The notes beneath the pieces were generated by a model that saw only the letters and a program-made list of their open reading frames with translations, did not search any database and was not told where the DNA came from. The translations under genes and the position numbers were made by a program. A DNA stretch of 9,268 bases from Anaerolineales bacterium (GTDB lineage Bacteria; Chloroflexota; Anaerolineae; Anaerolineales; UBA6663): NCBI GenBank assembly GCA_017999235.1, contig JAGOBN010000112.1, positions 1-9,268 of the forward strand. Direction: 5' to 3'. This document shows, one piece after another, positions 1-7,300 of this stretch (the stretch's first letter is position 1; the number at the start of each line of letters is the position of its first letter).

Positions 1-573
1 GTGCGGGCGCGCGGCTTGGCGGAGGCCGAGAGCCAGAAGGCCAAGGCCGAGGCCCTGGCCGCCTACGACGGCGTGGCGCAGCGGGTGGAGCTGGTCAAGC
101 TGCAGCTGGACGCCCAGATCCAGATCGAGATCGCCAAGGCGCAGGCGCTGGGCACGGCCCTGGGCTCGATGAACCTGAAGCTGATCGGCGACCCGCAGGC
201 GGCGGCCACGCTGCTCAAGCTGGTAACGCTAGCGGACGGCGCCGGCGAGGTGGTGCGCGCGGCGCCGGCTTCGGTGCGTGAGTTGGGCCAGCAGGTGGTG
301 AACAAGCTGACCGGCAGCCAGGGCGACGCCCTGCTCAAGCCGGAGGCCGACCCGGCGGCGCTGGTCCCGCAGCTGGTGCAGCTGGTGGAGCGCCACTTGG
401 ATGTGAACGCGCTGGCCGGCCAGACGCTGGGCCAGGTGCTGGCCACGCTGAACGCGAAAGCTGCGGACGCGGACCGGCCGGCGATGGCGCAGGCGCGCGC
501 GGCGCTGCAGGCGCTGCCGTTCCTGGAGAGCCTGCCGTTTGACGAGCTGTATCTGCGCGCGGCGGCGCATTGA
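1..573 (+). CDS. Flotillin/SPFH-like membrane scaffold protein, C-terminal part (5' truncated)
   Basis: The frame is open at the left edge, so the GTG at base 1 is probably an internal Val and the N-terminal SPFH/Band-7 domain lies outside the window. The visible 190 residues start with an Ala/Glu/Lys-rich helix (GLAEAESQKAKAEALAAYDG), the heptad-like AEAE/AKAEA pattern typical of the flotillin coiled coil. A more ordered C-terminal helical region follows (LGSMNLKLIGDPQAAATLLK, about residues 54-73), then an Ala/Leu-rich tail. Flotillins are membrane-associated scaffolds that oligomerise and organise membrane microdomains; bacterial members often sit beside NfeD-like or stress proteins. Here the partner genes downstream are a coiled-coil protein, a channel-like protein and a PspA homologue, which supports a membrane-organising role. 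Only 14 bp separate its stop from the next ATG. Family assignment rests on coiled-coil style and context because the diagnostic SPFH domain is not visible; another SPFH-family member (for example YqiK-like) is equally possible. Confidence 0.72.
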   Translation: MRARGLAEAESQKAKAEALAAYDGVAQRVELVKLQLDAQIQIEIAKAQALGTALGSMNLKLIGDPQAAATLLKLVTLADGAGEVVRAAPASVRELGQQVVNKLTGSQGDALLKPEADPAALVPQLVQLVERHLDVNALAGQTLGQVLATLNAKAADADRPAMAQARAALQALPFLESLPFDELYLRAAAH

Positions 574-587
574 GCGGGAGCGGAGCC

Positions 588-1070
588 ATGACCTGGCGGC
601 AATGGCTGACAGCCGCGGTGCGCGCCTGGTGGCGCGGCCTGGTGGATGAGGGCGATGAGGCCTTCGAGGCCGGCGAGCAGGCCTTTCTGGCCGAGGCCGA
701 GGCGCAGCTGGCGGCGCTGCGCCGGGCTTTGGTCGAGGCCCGCGCCCAGGCCGCGCGCAGTGAAGCCGAGCAACGTGCGGTGGCGGGGCCGGCCGCGGAG
801 TGGGCGGCGCGCGAACACGCGGCGGACGCCGCGCTGGCGGACCGGCTGGCGGGGACGGTGGCCGAACTCACCGCCCGGCTGGCCGGCCTCCGCCGGCGGA
901 CCGCGGCGCTGGCCCGGCGCGAGCAGCTGCGCGAGCTGCAGCAGACCTGGCGCGGCGGCGCCTGGCGCTCCGCGCTCGCCGAACACGAAGACCGTCTGGC
1001 GCGGCGCGAAGACCGCCTGGCCGCGTGTGAGGAATGGGAGCGGGACAGCCATGACACCAAAAAAGCTTGA
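588..1070 (+). CDS. Coiled-coil protein, possibly a diverged PspA/ESCRT-III-like protein
   Basis: This 160-aa protein is dominated by Ala, Arg, Glu and Leu and is predicted to be nearly all helical. An N-terminal amphipathic, Trp-rich segment (MTWRQWLTAAVRAWWRGLVD) could lie on a membrane. It is followed by a long charged helix (about residues 24-65), a short break around AGPAA, then further helices rich in RLA/RRED patterns. The order, an amphipathic start followed by a long alpha-helical hairpin, recalls PspA/IM30 proteins, but the protein is about 60-70 residues shorter and I see no decisive motif, so the relationship is inference. I chose the ATG at 588 because GGGAG lies 7 nt upstream; an in-frame TTG at 570 would add six residues (MSGSGA) but has no comparable site. 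The gene overlaps the following channel-like gene by 20 bp, implying coupled translation. It has no TM segment of its own and is presumably cytosolic or peripheral. Existence as a gene is well supported by operon packing; function is unknown. Confidence 0.7.
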   Translation: MTWRQWLTAAVRAWWRGLVDEGDEAFEAGEQAFLAEAEAQLAALRRALVEARAQAARSEAEQRAVAGPAAEWAAREHAADAALADRLAGTVAELTARLAGLRRRTAALARREQLRELQQTWRGGAWRSALAEHEDRLARREDRLAACEEWERDSHDTKKA

Positions 1071-1449
1071 GCGGCCCGTGGCGCTGGAGCAGCTGCTGGC
1101 GGCGGCTTTGCCTAAGGCGGCCGGGAAACTGCTCGCCGGCCGGCCGGAGTGGCTGGCCGCCGCCCGGAATTGGGCGACCCGCGACCCGCTGACCGCGCTG
1201 GCGCAGTTTCTGGCGGCGGCGGCGCTGGCCCTGTATGCCGCCGAGCAAGGGGCTAATCCCCGGATCAGGACTTACGTGGACGCGTTCTACTACATCAGCA
1301 CGTGCGCGTCGGTGGGCTACGCCGATATCTTCGCCGTCACCCAGGCCGGCCGCGCCATCGCGGCCCTGGTGATGATGGTCGGCCCGGCGCTGGCCGCCCG
1401 CGCTTTGAAGGCGCCGCAAGCGCCAGTTCCACAAGGAGATTCAGCATGA
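1051..1449 (+). CDS. Minimal two-TM potassium-channel-like protein with altered selectivity filter
   Basis: This 132-aa product has the layout of an Ion_trans_2 pore module. A cytosolic N-terminal helix region covers about residues 1-45, TM1 about 47-63 (ALAQFLAAAALALYAA), a pore helix about 74-84 (YVDAFYYIST), the filter 84-92 and TM2 about 100-117 (RAIAALVMMVGPALAARAL, with a possible hinge Gly at 111). The filter reads T-C-A-S-V-G-Y-A-D, against the classical TxxTVGYGD of K+ channels: the last filter Gly is Ala91 and the Thr of the innermost site is Ser87. There is no RCK, cyclic-nucleotide or voltage-sensor domain, and only about 15 residues follow TM2. Four copies would be needed for a pore. 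The ATG is preceded by GGGAG about 10 nt upstream and lies inside the end of the previous gene; its stop TGA overlaps the ATG of the PspA gene. The channel-like fold is fairly secure. Whether it conducts K+, another ion, or acts as a non-conducting membrane partner cannot be told from sequence. Confidence 0.75.
   Translation: MTPKKLERPVALEQLLAAALPKAAGKLLAGRPEWLAAARNWATRDPLTALAQFLAAAALALYAAEQGANPRIRTYVDAFYYISTCASVGYADIFAVTQAGRAIAALVMMVGPALAARALKAPQAPVPQGDSA
1433..1440 (+). promoter_or_regulatory. Strong Shine-Dalgarno for the pspA-like gene
   Basis: AAGGAGAT sits inside the end of the channel-like gene, with GGAG 7 nt before the ATG at 1446. It fixes the PspA start at the ATGA overlap rather than at the earlier in-frame start at 1302, which would run through the channel coding region. 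It is the best ribosome site in this operon and suggests that the PspA-like protein is made at the highest level of the four products. Confidence 0.7.
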
Positions 1450-2129
1450 CGACCTTAACCGAGAAAGTCACCGTCTTGATCACGGCCAACCTGCACGCCC
1501 TGGTGGACCAGGCTTTGCAGCGCAACAGTCTGGCCGTGGTGGACCAATATCTGCGCCAGATCGATGACCAGTTACTCAACCTGGCCGAAGCCGCCGCCAC
1601 CGTGGGCGGCGAGGCGAAATCGCTGGAGCGCCGCTTGGGCGAGCTGGACCGGCAAACGGCCGAGTATGACCAGGCGGTGGACCGCCTGCTGGCGCAGGGC
1701 CAAGAGCCAGCCGCAGCGGCGGCCCAGGGCCGGCTAAACGGTCTGCGCCAGCTGCGTGAGACCTATCAAGCCCAGCATGACCGGCAAGCCCAGGAGTATC
1801 GTCAGTTGGCGGAACTGCGCGGCCGGCTGGAGACGCGGCAGGCCGCGTTGCGCCAGCAGCGTTCGGAGCTGCAGGCCCTGCTGGATCTGGCGCGCAGTAA
1901 GGAGCTGGTGGTGCGGACTCTGCGCAGCCTGGACGATCTGCGCGGGGCCGGCGACAGCGATATCCGCCGGCTGGCGCAGAGCATCTACACGCGGCTGGAT
2001 CAGGCGGACGCGGCCGTGGAACTGCGGGGCGCGACGCTGGATGAGCAGATTGAGCAGGTGCTCGATCAGCGCGCCATCGCCGCGCAGTTGGCGGAACGCC
2101 GGGAGCGCCTGCGCCTGGCTGCGAACTAA
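1446..2129 (+). CDS. PspA/IM30-family protein (phage shock protein A-like)
   Basis: At 227 aa this matches the usual 220-230 aa of PspA/IM30/Vipp1 proteins and has their architecture. A short amphipathic N-terminus (TLTEKVTVLITANLHALVDQ) is followed by a short helix (NSLAVVDQYLRQIDDQLLNL) that matches the family's conserved early region. A long coiled-coil hairpin covers about residues 50-150 (LERRLGELDRQTAEYDQAVD and later RLETRQAALRQQRSELQALL), and C-terminal helices end in AERRERLRLAAN. The canonical AEDP-type turn after the first helix is replaced by LQRNSL, so it is a diverged member. PspA proteins are bacterial ESCRT-III relatives that polymerise on the inner leaflet, bind stressed membrane and limit proton leakage. 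The start overlaps the channel gene stop (ATGA), so expression is coupled to the flotillin-like, coiled-coil and channel-like genes. No PspF-type regulator, PspB/C or LiaI-like gene is visible. Assignment to the family is confident; the specific stress it senses is unknown. Confidence 0.85.
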   Translation: MTTLTEKVTVLITANLHALVDQALQRNSLAVVDQYLRQIDDQLLNLAEAAATVGGEAKSLERRLGELDRQTAEYDQAVDRLLAQGQEPAAAAAQGRLNGLRQLRETYQAQHDRQAQEYRQLAELRGRLETRQAALRQQRSELQALLDLARSKELVVRTLRSLDDLRGAGDSDIRRLAQSIYTRLDQADAAVELRGATLDEQIEQVLDQRAIAAQLAERRERLRLAAN

Positions 2130-2137
2130 CGAAAAAA

Positions 2138-2176
2138 GTCACCGTGTCAGCCGCTTCAGGGGGGCGGCTGAGTGAC
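2138..2176 (+). terminator. Bulged hairpin after the pspA-like gene, candidate terminator
   Basis: CAGCCGC (2148-2154) pairs with GCGGCTG (2164-2170) around a 9-nt loop. The outer GTCAC (2138-2142) pairs with GTGAC (2172-2176), leaving a 5-nt bulge on the left and 1 nt on the right. It begins 8 bp after the stop of the operon's last gene, the expected place for a terminator. There is no T-run downstream on the plus strand; instead an A-run (2132-2137) lies upstream, which would act as a T-run only for minus-strand transcripts. It may therefore be Rho-assisted, a transcript-stabilising hairpin, or a stop for antisense transcription. Confidence 0.4.
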
Positions 2177-2180
2177 TCTC

Positions 2181-2196
2181 ATTACCGGGCGGTAAT
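2181..2196. promoter_or_regulatory. Perfect palindrome ATTACC-N4-GGTAAT, operator candidate
   Basis: Six-base arms with a GGGC spacer form a perfect inverted repeat of 16 bp, five bases after the preceding hairpin and about 95 bp before the WD40 gene. The size and spacing suit a dimeric regulator, but it could also be a second small RNA hairpin in a termination zone. Nearby is another short stem, GCCCG-TCGCT-CGGGC (2220-2234). I see no convincing -35/-10 pair in 2197-2270; TACAGT at 2251 is a weak -10 without a partner. Confidence 0.3.
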
Positions 2197-2290
2197 CCGC
2201 CTGTTACTGAATCCGCACAGCCCGTCGCTCGGGCCGTAACGCCGGCGGCCTACAGTCCTCCTCAGCTAATGACTCACAGGGAGGAACCTC

Positions 2291-4207
2291 ATGGCTGTCC
2301 GGTCAAATCATCCCAATGCCTATCAATCACTGCTTGCCCGGCTATTCGCCGGCCTCAGCCTGGTGCTAGGCCTGACTCTGTCCGCGCCGGCGGCGCCGGC
2401 CTGGGCCAGCCGGCCGCCCGTGCAATGGGGCCGGGGCAGCATCCTGGCCGCGGCCTTCGCCCCGGATGGCCGGAGCTTTATCGTCGGCAGCACGCTGGGT
2501 TTGGCCGTGTATGACCTGGACGCGCCCAACACGCCGCCGCGCTGGCTGCCGTTTGAGGCTTTTTACTCGTATCAGTGGCTGTTGATCAACGCGGCCGGCA
2601 GTCGGGCGCTGCTGGGCTCCGGCTCCGATGAGCGCGAGATCAACCTGGCGGATGGCCAGGTGGTCAGCCCGGCGGCAGATGAAGTCTGGGCGCGGCCAGC
2701 GGCTGGGGATATGACGAGCCTGGACCTGATCGTCAACGCCCCGGACGGCCGGCTGCAGTTCCGCAGCCAGGTACGGTCCGCTTATGAGGATAACTCGGAA
2801 GGCCCACAGATCGCGGTCCGGGAACTGTGGGACCGGCCGGCGCGCCGCGCGCTGTATACGCTGGCTGACCCGGCGCCGTCCATTAGCGTGCTGGCAAACT
2901 CTGAGCCGGAGGGCTGTGAGATCAGCCACTTCAGCTACTGCGGCAACGCCTGGACGCCTTCTCTGGCCGCGCCGGCGCAGGCGGTCTTTGCGCCGGACGG
3001 CCAAAGCTTCGCGGTGCTGTATCAGCTGTACGGCGATTACTACAGCGGCCTGCGCGTGTACGACACGGCCGATGGGAAGTTGCGCCGCACCTTCGGGGGC
3101 TCAACGCAGCCGGTGCGCGCCTACGCGTATTCGCCGGACTCGCGGCAGATGCTGGTGGCCTATGCCGATGGCGCCGTGCATCTGTGGGATCTGGCGCAGG
3201 GCCAGTTGACCTTTGCGGCCTGGCATTTCGGCGCCCCGATCCAGTCGGTCGCTTACACGGCCGATGGCCGCTATTTGCTCGTGCAGCGGAATGGATTGGT
3301 CGAGGTGCGCCGCCGGCAGGATGGCGCCCTGCGTGGCCGGTATGCGGCCGAGACCTTCGCGGTGGCGCCGGCCGGCGACCGCATCGCGTTGGGCGGGGAG
3401 GATGGCACCCTCACCCTGCTGGCGGCCGGGAGCGGAGAGGCGGTCTACACGCTCCCGGCCCATCACCAGCGCATCTTTGCCCTAGCCTTTTCGCCCGATG
3501 GCCGCTGGCTGGCCTCGTCCAGTGAAGACTGCACCCTCCGGCTGTGGGACGCGGCCACGGGCCGGTTCGAGCACCTGCTGGAAGAAACGGTCGTCAACGC
3601 CTACGATGAGCCGGGGCTAGAATCGCGCATCTTCATCCGCGGCTTCTGGTTTGTGCCGGGCCGCAACCAGTTGTTGGGCTTTGGCAGTTGGGGGACGGCG
3701 GTCAGTTGGGACGTCGTCACGGGTGCGCGGCAGTTCGTGGCCGAGTCGGCGCCGCTGGAGTTCTACAATGGGATGATGACGCTTGACCCGCACTTCCCCG
3801 AGTATTTCAGCGCGGACGTAGCGCAGGGCGTCTTCTACATCGACAACGTGCGGTACGCCCTGGGCACGGGTCGGCTGATCGGGAAGGTTGAGCCGCCGGC
3901 CAACCCGGTCGCGGATTGTTTCGGCGCCGGCCCGCTCTCGGCGGACGGCCGCTGGCGGTTCACCCTGGGCCTGCAAGCGCGGGCCGGCCAGGTCTGCGTC
4001 CTAGATGCCGCCGATGGAAGCCTGGTGACGACCCTGCCGGTTGCGCCGAACCCGGCCAAGCTGAAGCGGCCGCTGAGCTGGCTGTATCTCTCGCCGAATG
4101 GTGCGCAGCTGGTGGTCACGGGGATCAGCGGTGAGCTGTATTTGCTGCTGGCGGCCGTTGAATTGCCTCGGGGCCAAGGCGACCCTCACGCGAACCTGGC
4201 CGAATAA
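2291..4207 (+). CDS. Secreted WD40-type beta-propeller protein
   Basis: The protein has 638 aa. Its N-terminus has Arg residues followed by a hydrophobic core (LFAGLSLVLGLTLSAPAAPA) and an AWA-S site near residue 39-40, a Sec signal peptide. The start is set by GGAGG at 2280-2284, 6 nt before the ATG. WD40-like blades are recognisable by the S/APDGR turn and LWD ends: about 50-76, 228-258, 275-301 (ending HLWDL), 316-340, 350-378, 393-421 (IFALAFSPDGRWLASSSEDC then LRLWDA), 451-475, 548-572 and 596-620. The blades between 76 and 227 and after 430 are degenerate, so one or two propellers are possible. Cysteines at 209/217 and 543/569 could form disulfides, fitting an exported protein. There is no kinase, NACHT, protease or other catalytic domain, so a binding or scaffolding role is most likely; the ligand is unknown. 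It is followed 179 bp later by another exported protein, but the gap has a candidate promoter, so the two need not be co-transcribed. Confidence 0.85.
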   Translation: MAVRSNHPNAYQSLLARLFAGLSLVLGLTLSAPAAPAWASRPPVQWGRGSILAAAFAPDGRSFIVGSTLGLAVYDLDAPNTPPRWLPFEAFYSYQWLLINAAGSRALLGSGSDEREINLADGQVVSPAADEVWARPAAGDMTSLDLIVNAPDGRLQFRSQVRSAYEDNSEGPQIAVRELWDRPARRALYTLADPAPSISVLANSEPEGCEISHFSYCGNAWTPSLAAPAQAVFAPDGQSFAVLYQLYGDYYSGLRVYDTADGKLRRTFGGSTQPVRAYAYSPDSRQMLVAYADGAVHLWDLAQGQLTFAAWHFGAPIQSVAYTADGRYLLVQRNGLVEVRRRQDGALRGRYAAETFAVAPAGDRIALGGEDGTLTLLAAGSGEAVYTLPAHHQRIFALAFSPDGRWLASSSEDCTLRLWDAATGRFEHLLEETVVNAYDEPGLESRIFIRGFWFVPGRNQLLGFGSWGTAVSWDVVTGARQFVAESAPLEFYNGMMTLDPHFPEYFSADVAQGVFYIDNVRYALGTGRLIGKVEPPANPVADCFGAGPLSADGRWRFTLGLQARAGQVCVLDAADGSLVTTLPVAPNPAKLKRPLSWLYLSPNGAQLVVTGISGELYLLLAAVELPRGQGDPHANLAE

Positions 4208-4313
4208 GGTACAGTGTGGCGCGCCCATACTTGCCGCAAATTCATCCGTCCGCCAGCCGGCGGTGTGGGACACTGTCGGACAAAGAGGGTGGATCTATTG
4301 CGAGGCCCTCCTG
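4208..4313. other. Intergenic segment with nested inverted repeats, possible terminator region
   Basis: After the WD40 gene stop, ACAGTGT (4211-4217) and ACACTGT (4270-4276) are exact inverted repeats 52 nt apart. They enclose a smaller stem, CCGCC-AGCC-GGCGG (4250-4263). A further weak pairing is GAGGG (4285-4289) with CCCTC (4306-4310). No T-run follows any of them. Together they may form a folded 3' end of the WD40 transcript, but individual arms are only 5-7 bp and could be chance in such GC-rich DNA. No gene is supported here. Confidence 0.3.
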
Positions 4314-4350
4314 TAAACATGGCGCCCGCCGGCGCAGTACAATTGTGCTG
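4314..4350 (+). promoter_or_regulatory. Candidate sigma70-type promoter with palindrome over the -10
   Basis: TAAACA (4314-4319, four of six matches to TTGACA) is followed after 18 nt by TACAAT (4338-4343, five of six matches to TATAAT). The start would fall near 4350, about 37 nt before the ATG of the large secreted protein. The -10 lies inside the imperfect palindrome CAGTACAATTGTGCTG (4335-4350; core ACAATTGT perfect), which could be an operator. Boxes were found by eye only. Confidence 0.35.
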
Positions 4351-4386
4351 AGCCTAGCCTAGGGTGAGCCACTCAAGGGGGACCGA

Positions 4387-7300
4387 ATGATCAAGCCTTC
4401 ACTCGCTCGGATCGTCATGTTGGCTGGCCTGCTATTGGCCGGCTGGCTGTTGACCGCCTCGCTGGCGCGGGCGGCCGGCTACACTGTCACCAAGACAGTA
4501 GACACCAACGACGGCGTCTGTGACGCCGACTGTTCCCTGCGCGAGGCGCTGGCCGCCGCCAACGCCGCGCCCGACCCGGACACGATCTTCCTGCCGGCCG
4601 GCCTTTATCCACTCAGCCTGGGTGAACTGTCTATCACCAGCCCGCTCACGCTGACGGGCGAGCTCTCCACCTCCACCATCATCAACGCCGCGCCCGGCGT
4701 GCCCGTCATGACGGTCATGATCCCGGGGATGGCCATTATCGCCAATGTCACCGTGCAGGGCGGCAATTCCGTGGGCGCCGGCGGGATCAACGCCCAGGGG
4801 CCGCTGACGCTGAATGACAGCATCCTCACGCACAACACCGGGGTCATCGCCGGCGGCGTGAGCGGCGGCCAGGTTGCCATCAACCGCAGCTGGATCGTGG
4901 ACAACACCGCCGGCCTGACCGGACTGGGCGGCGGCGTGTCCGTTAGTAATGACGGCGTCGTCACCATCACCGCCAGCCTGATCGCGGGCAACACCGGCGG
5001 CAAGGGCGGCGGCCTCTACAACACGGGCACCCTGACGCTGATCGACACCCGCGTGGAAAACAACTTCGCCTACGGGGCGGGCGGTGGCGGCTTGTATAAC
5101 GAACGCGTCACCGCGGCCAACCGCCTCGCGCTCACCACGAGCACTTTTCAGGGCAACCAAAGCGCGAGCGAGGGCGGTGGTTTGCTTAATCACGGAGGCC
5201 CGGTCACTATCGCCGACAGCCGCTTTCTTTTCAATGGGTCTGGCCTGGGCGGCGCCATCTGGAATACCGGGGCGCTCACCGTCACGCGCAGCGCTTTTTT
5301 GAACAGCGTGGGCGGCGGGATCGTCAACTCGAGCGCGCCCATTCCATCCACCTGGTTGGCCGCGGCCGGGTCACTGTCACTGACCAACAGCACGCTCGCC
5401 GGGGCGATCCCGTATCCCGGTGATGCGGTGCTCAATGGCGCGGGCGCCGGCGTCTTGATCAATGGCGGCGCCGGTTACTTAAACAATGTGACCATCACCG
5501 GCAACGCCGGCGCCGGCGTCTTTCAATCCAACACCGCCGTTGTCAGCGTAACCAACTCCCTGCTGGCCGGCAATTATTACGGCGATTGCCGCGGCACGCT
5601 GACCTCGCTCGATTACAACTTCTTCCAAAACCTGGCTTGCACGTTGACGGGCGCGGCCGCGCACACCCTGAGCAGCCTGGACCCGCTCGTCGCGCTGCCG
5701 CAAGACAACGGCGGCCCCACCCTCACCCAGCCGCTCCTGGCCGGCAGCCCCGCTCTCGATGCGGGCAATCCCGCGGCACCCGGCAGCGCCGGCGCCTGCG
5801 CGGCCGTGGATCAGCGCGGCGCGGCCCGGCCGGCGGATACGGCTTGCGATATCGGCGCGAGCGAGGGGGCGTATGCGGATAATCCGTTGGTCATCGCCCG
5901 CGCAGCTTCAAATGAACCAGTGGCGCTGGGCCAGGCCTTCACCGAGACCGTGATCGTCACCAACACGGGCGTGAGCCTGCTCTCCAATGTGCGCGTCACC
6001 GAGACCCTGCCGGCCAGCGTGCAATTCGGCGCGTTCGGCGTCAACACTGGCAGCTGCGCGGTGACGGGCTCCGCCGTGGCCTGCGGCCCAACCGCGCTCG
6101 CGGCCGGCGCCGCGCTCCGGTTCAGCGTCGTCGTCACGCCCGGCGCGGTCGGGACGTTGGCGGGCATGGTGGCCGCCGCCGATGACGCGCAGGGCGCGGG
6201 GATGGCCCAAACCCAGGCGCTCATCTCGACTACGGTAACGCTGCTGGCTCAGCAGGTCGGCACCGCCTGGCCCAAGCTGAACAACGGCGGCGCGGCCTGG
6301 GGCGATTACGACGGCGACGGCCGACTAGATGCCGTGGTCTTGGGCGACACCGGCGCCGGCCTGGTCACACGCGTGTATCACAACCTGGGCGGCGGCGTGT
6401 TCACAATCACCGCGTCGCTCACTGGCGTGGCGTATGGCTCCGCTGCCTGGGGCGATTTCGACAACGACGGGCATTTGGATTTGCTCATCACCGGCGCGAC
6501 TGTTGTGAACGCCTATCCGCAGCCGCCGGCCAACCCGGCTACGCGCCTGTATCGCGGCGATGGGGCCGGCGCGTTCACGCCGGTGTCCGCCGGCCTGGCG
6601 GATGTGATGCGCGGCGCCGGCGTCTGGGCCGATTACGACGGCGACGGCCGCGCCGATATCCTGCTCACCGGGCAGGGCGCGGCCGGCCCCGTGACCAAGC
6701 TCTATCAGAATGGCGGCGGCGGCGTTTTCACCGAAGTGGCCGCCGGCTTCCCAGGCTTGCTGGATAGCGCCGCGGCCTGGGGCGATTACAACCACGACGG
6801 CCGGCCGGATCTGTTCCTGGCCGGCAACACCGGGGCGGCGCAGGCCGCCAGCGCTCTGTGGCGCAACGCCGGCAACGGGTTCACCCAGGATGTGGACGGC
6901 TTGCGGTCCAGTAATCCGCCCCAGACCATCACCGTTAAGGTGGATCGGGGCGCCGTGGCCTGGGCCGACGCCGACAACGACGGCTGGCTGGACCTGGCCG
7001 CCGCCGGCGGGGACGGCTCTGGTCAAGGCTATGGCAGCCTGTTCTTTCTGCGCAACCAGGGCGGCCAGCTGTTTTACGAGTATTTCGCGGCGATGCCGCC
7101 GCAGGTCACGACCGCTTGGGGTGATTACGACAACGACGGTCGGCCGGATTTGGTCTTGGCCGGCCTCTACGGCCAGGGCACGCTGTTCCACACGGAGGGG
7201 CGCGCCATCTTTGCTGATACGCGAGCCAGCCTGGAAGCCTTGAACCTGGCCATCGGTGATTACAACGCCGATGGCCGGCTGGATCTTCTGGCAGTGACGA

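Noticed and set aside
570..587. TTG start for the 160-aa coiled-coil gene
   Set aside because: The ATG at 588 has GGGAG at a proper distance; the TTG overlaps the previous stop and adds only MSGSGA.
63..1052. 329-codon minus-strand open frame across the flotillin-like and coiled-coil genes
   Set aside because: It is antisense to two genes with sensible helical products and ribosome sites; its Arg/Pro/Ser-rich translation shows no recognisable domain and reflects GC-rich third positions.
4215..4352. 45-codon plus-strand frame starting at GTG in the intergenic region
   Set aside because: No ribosome site, composition unlike a protein, and it runs across the inverted repeats and the candidate promoter.
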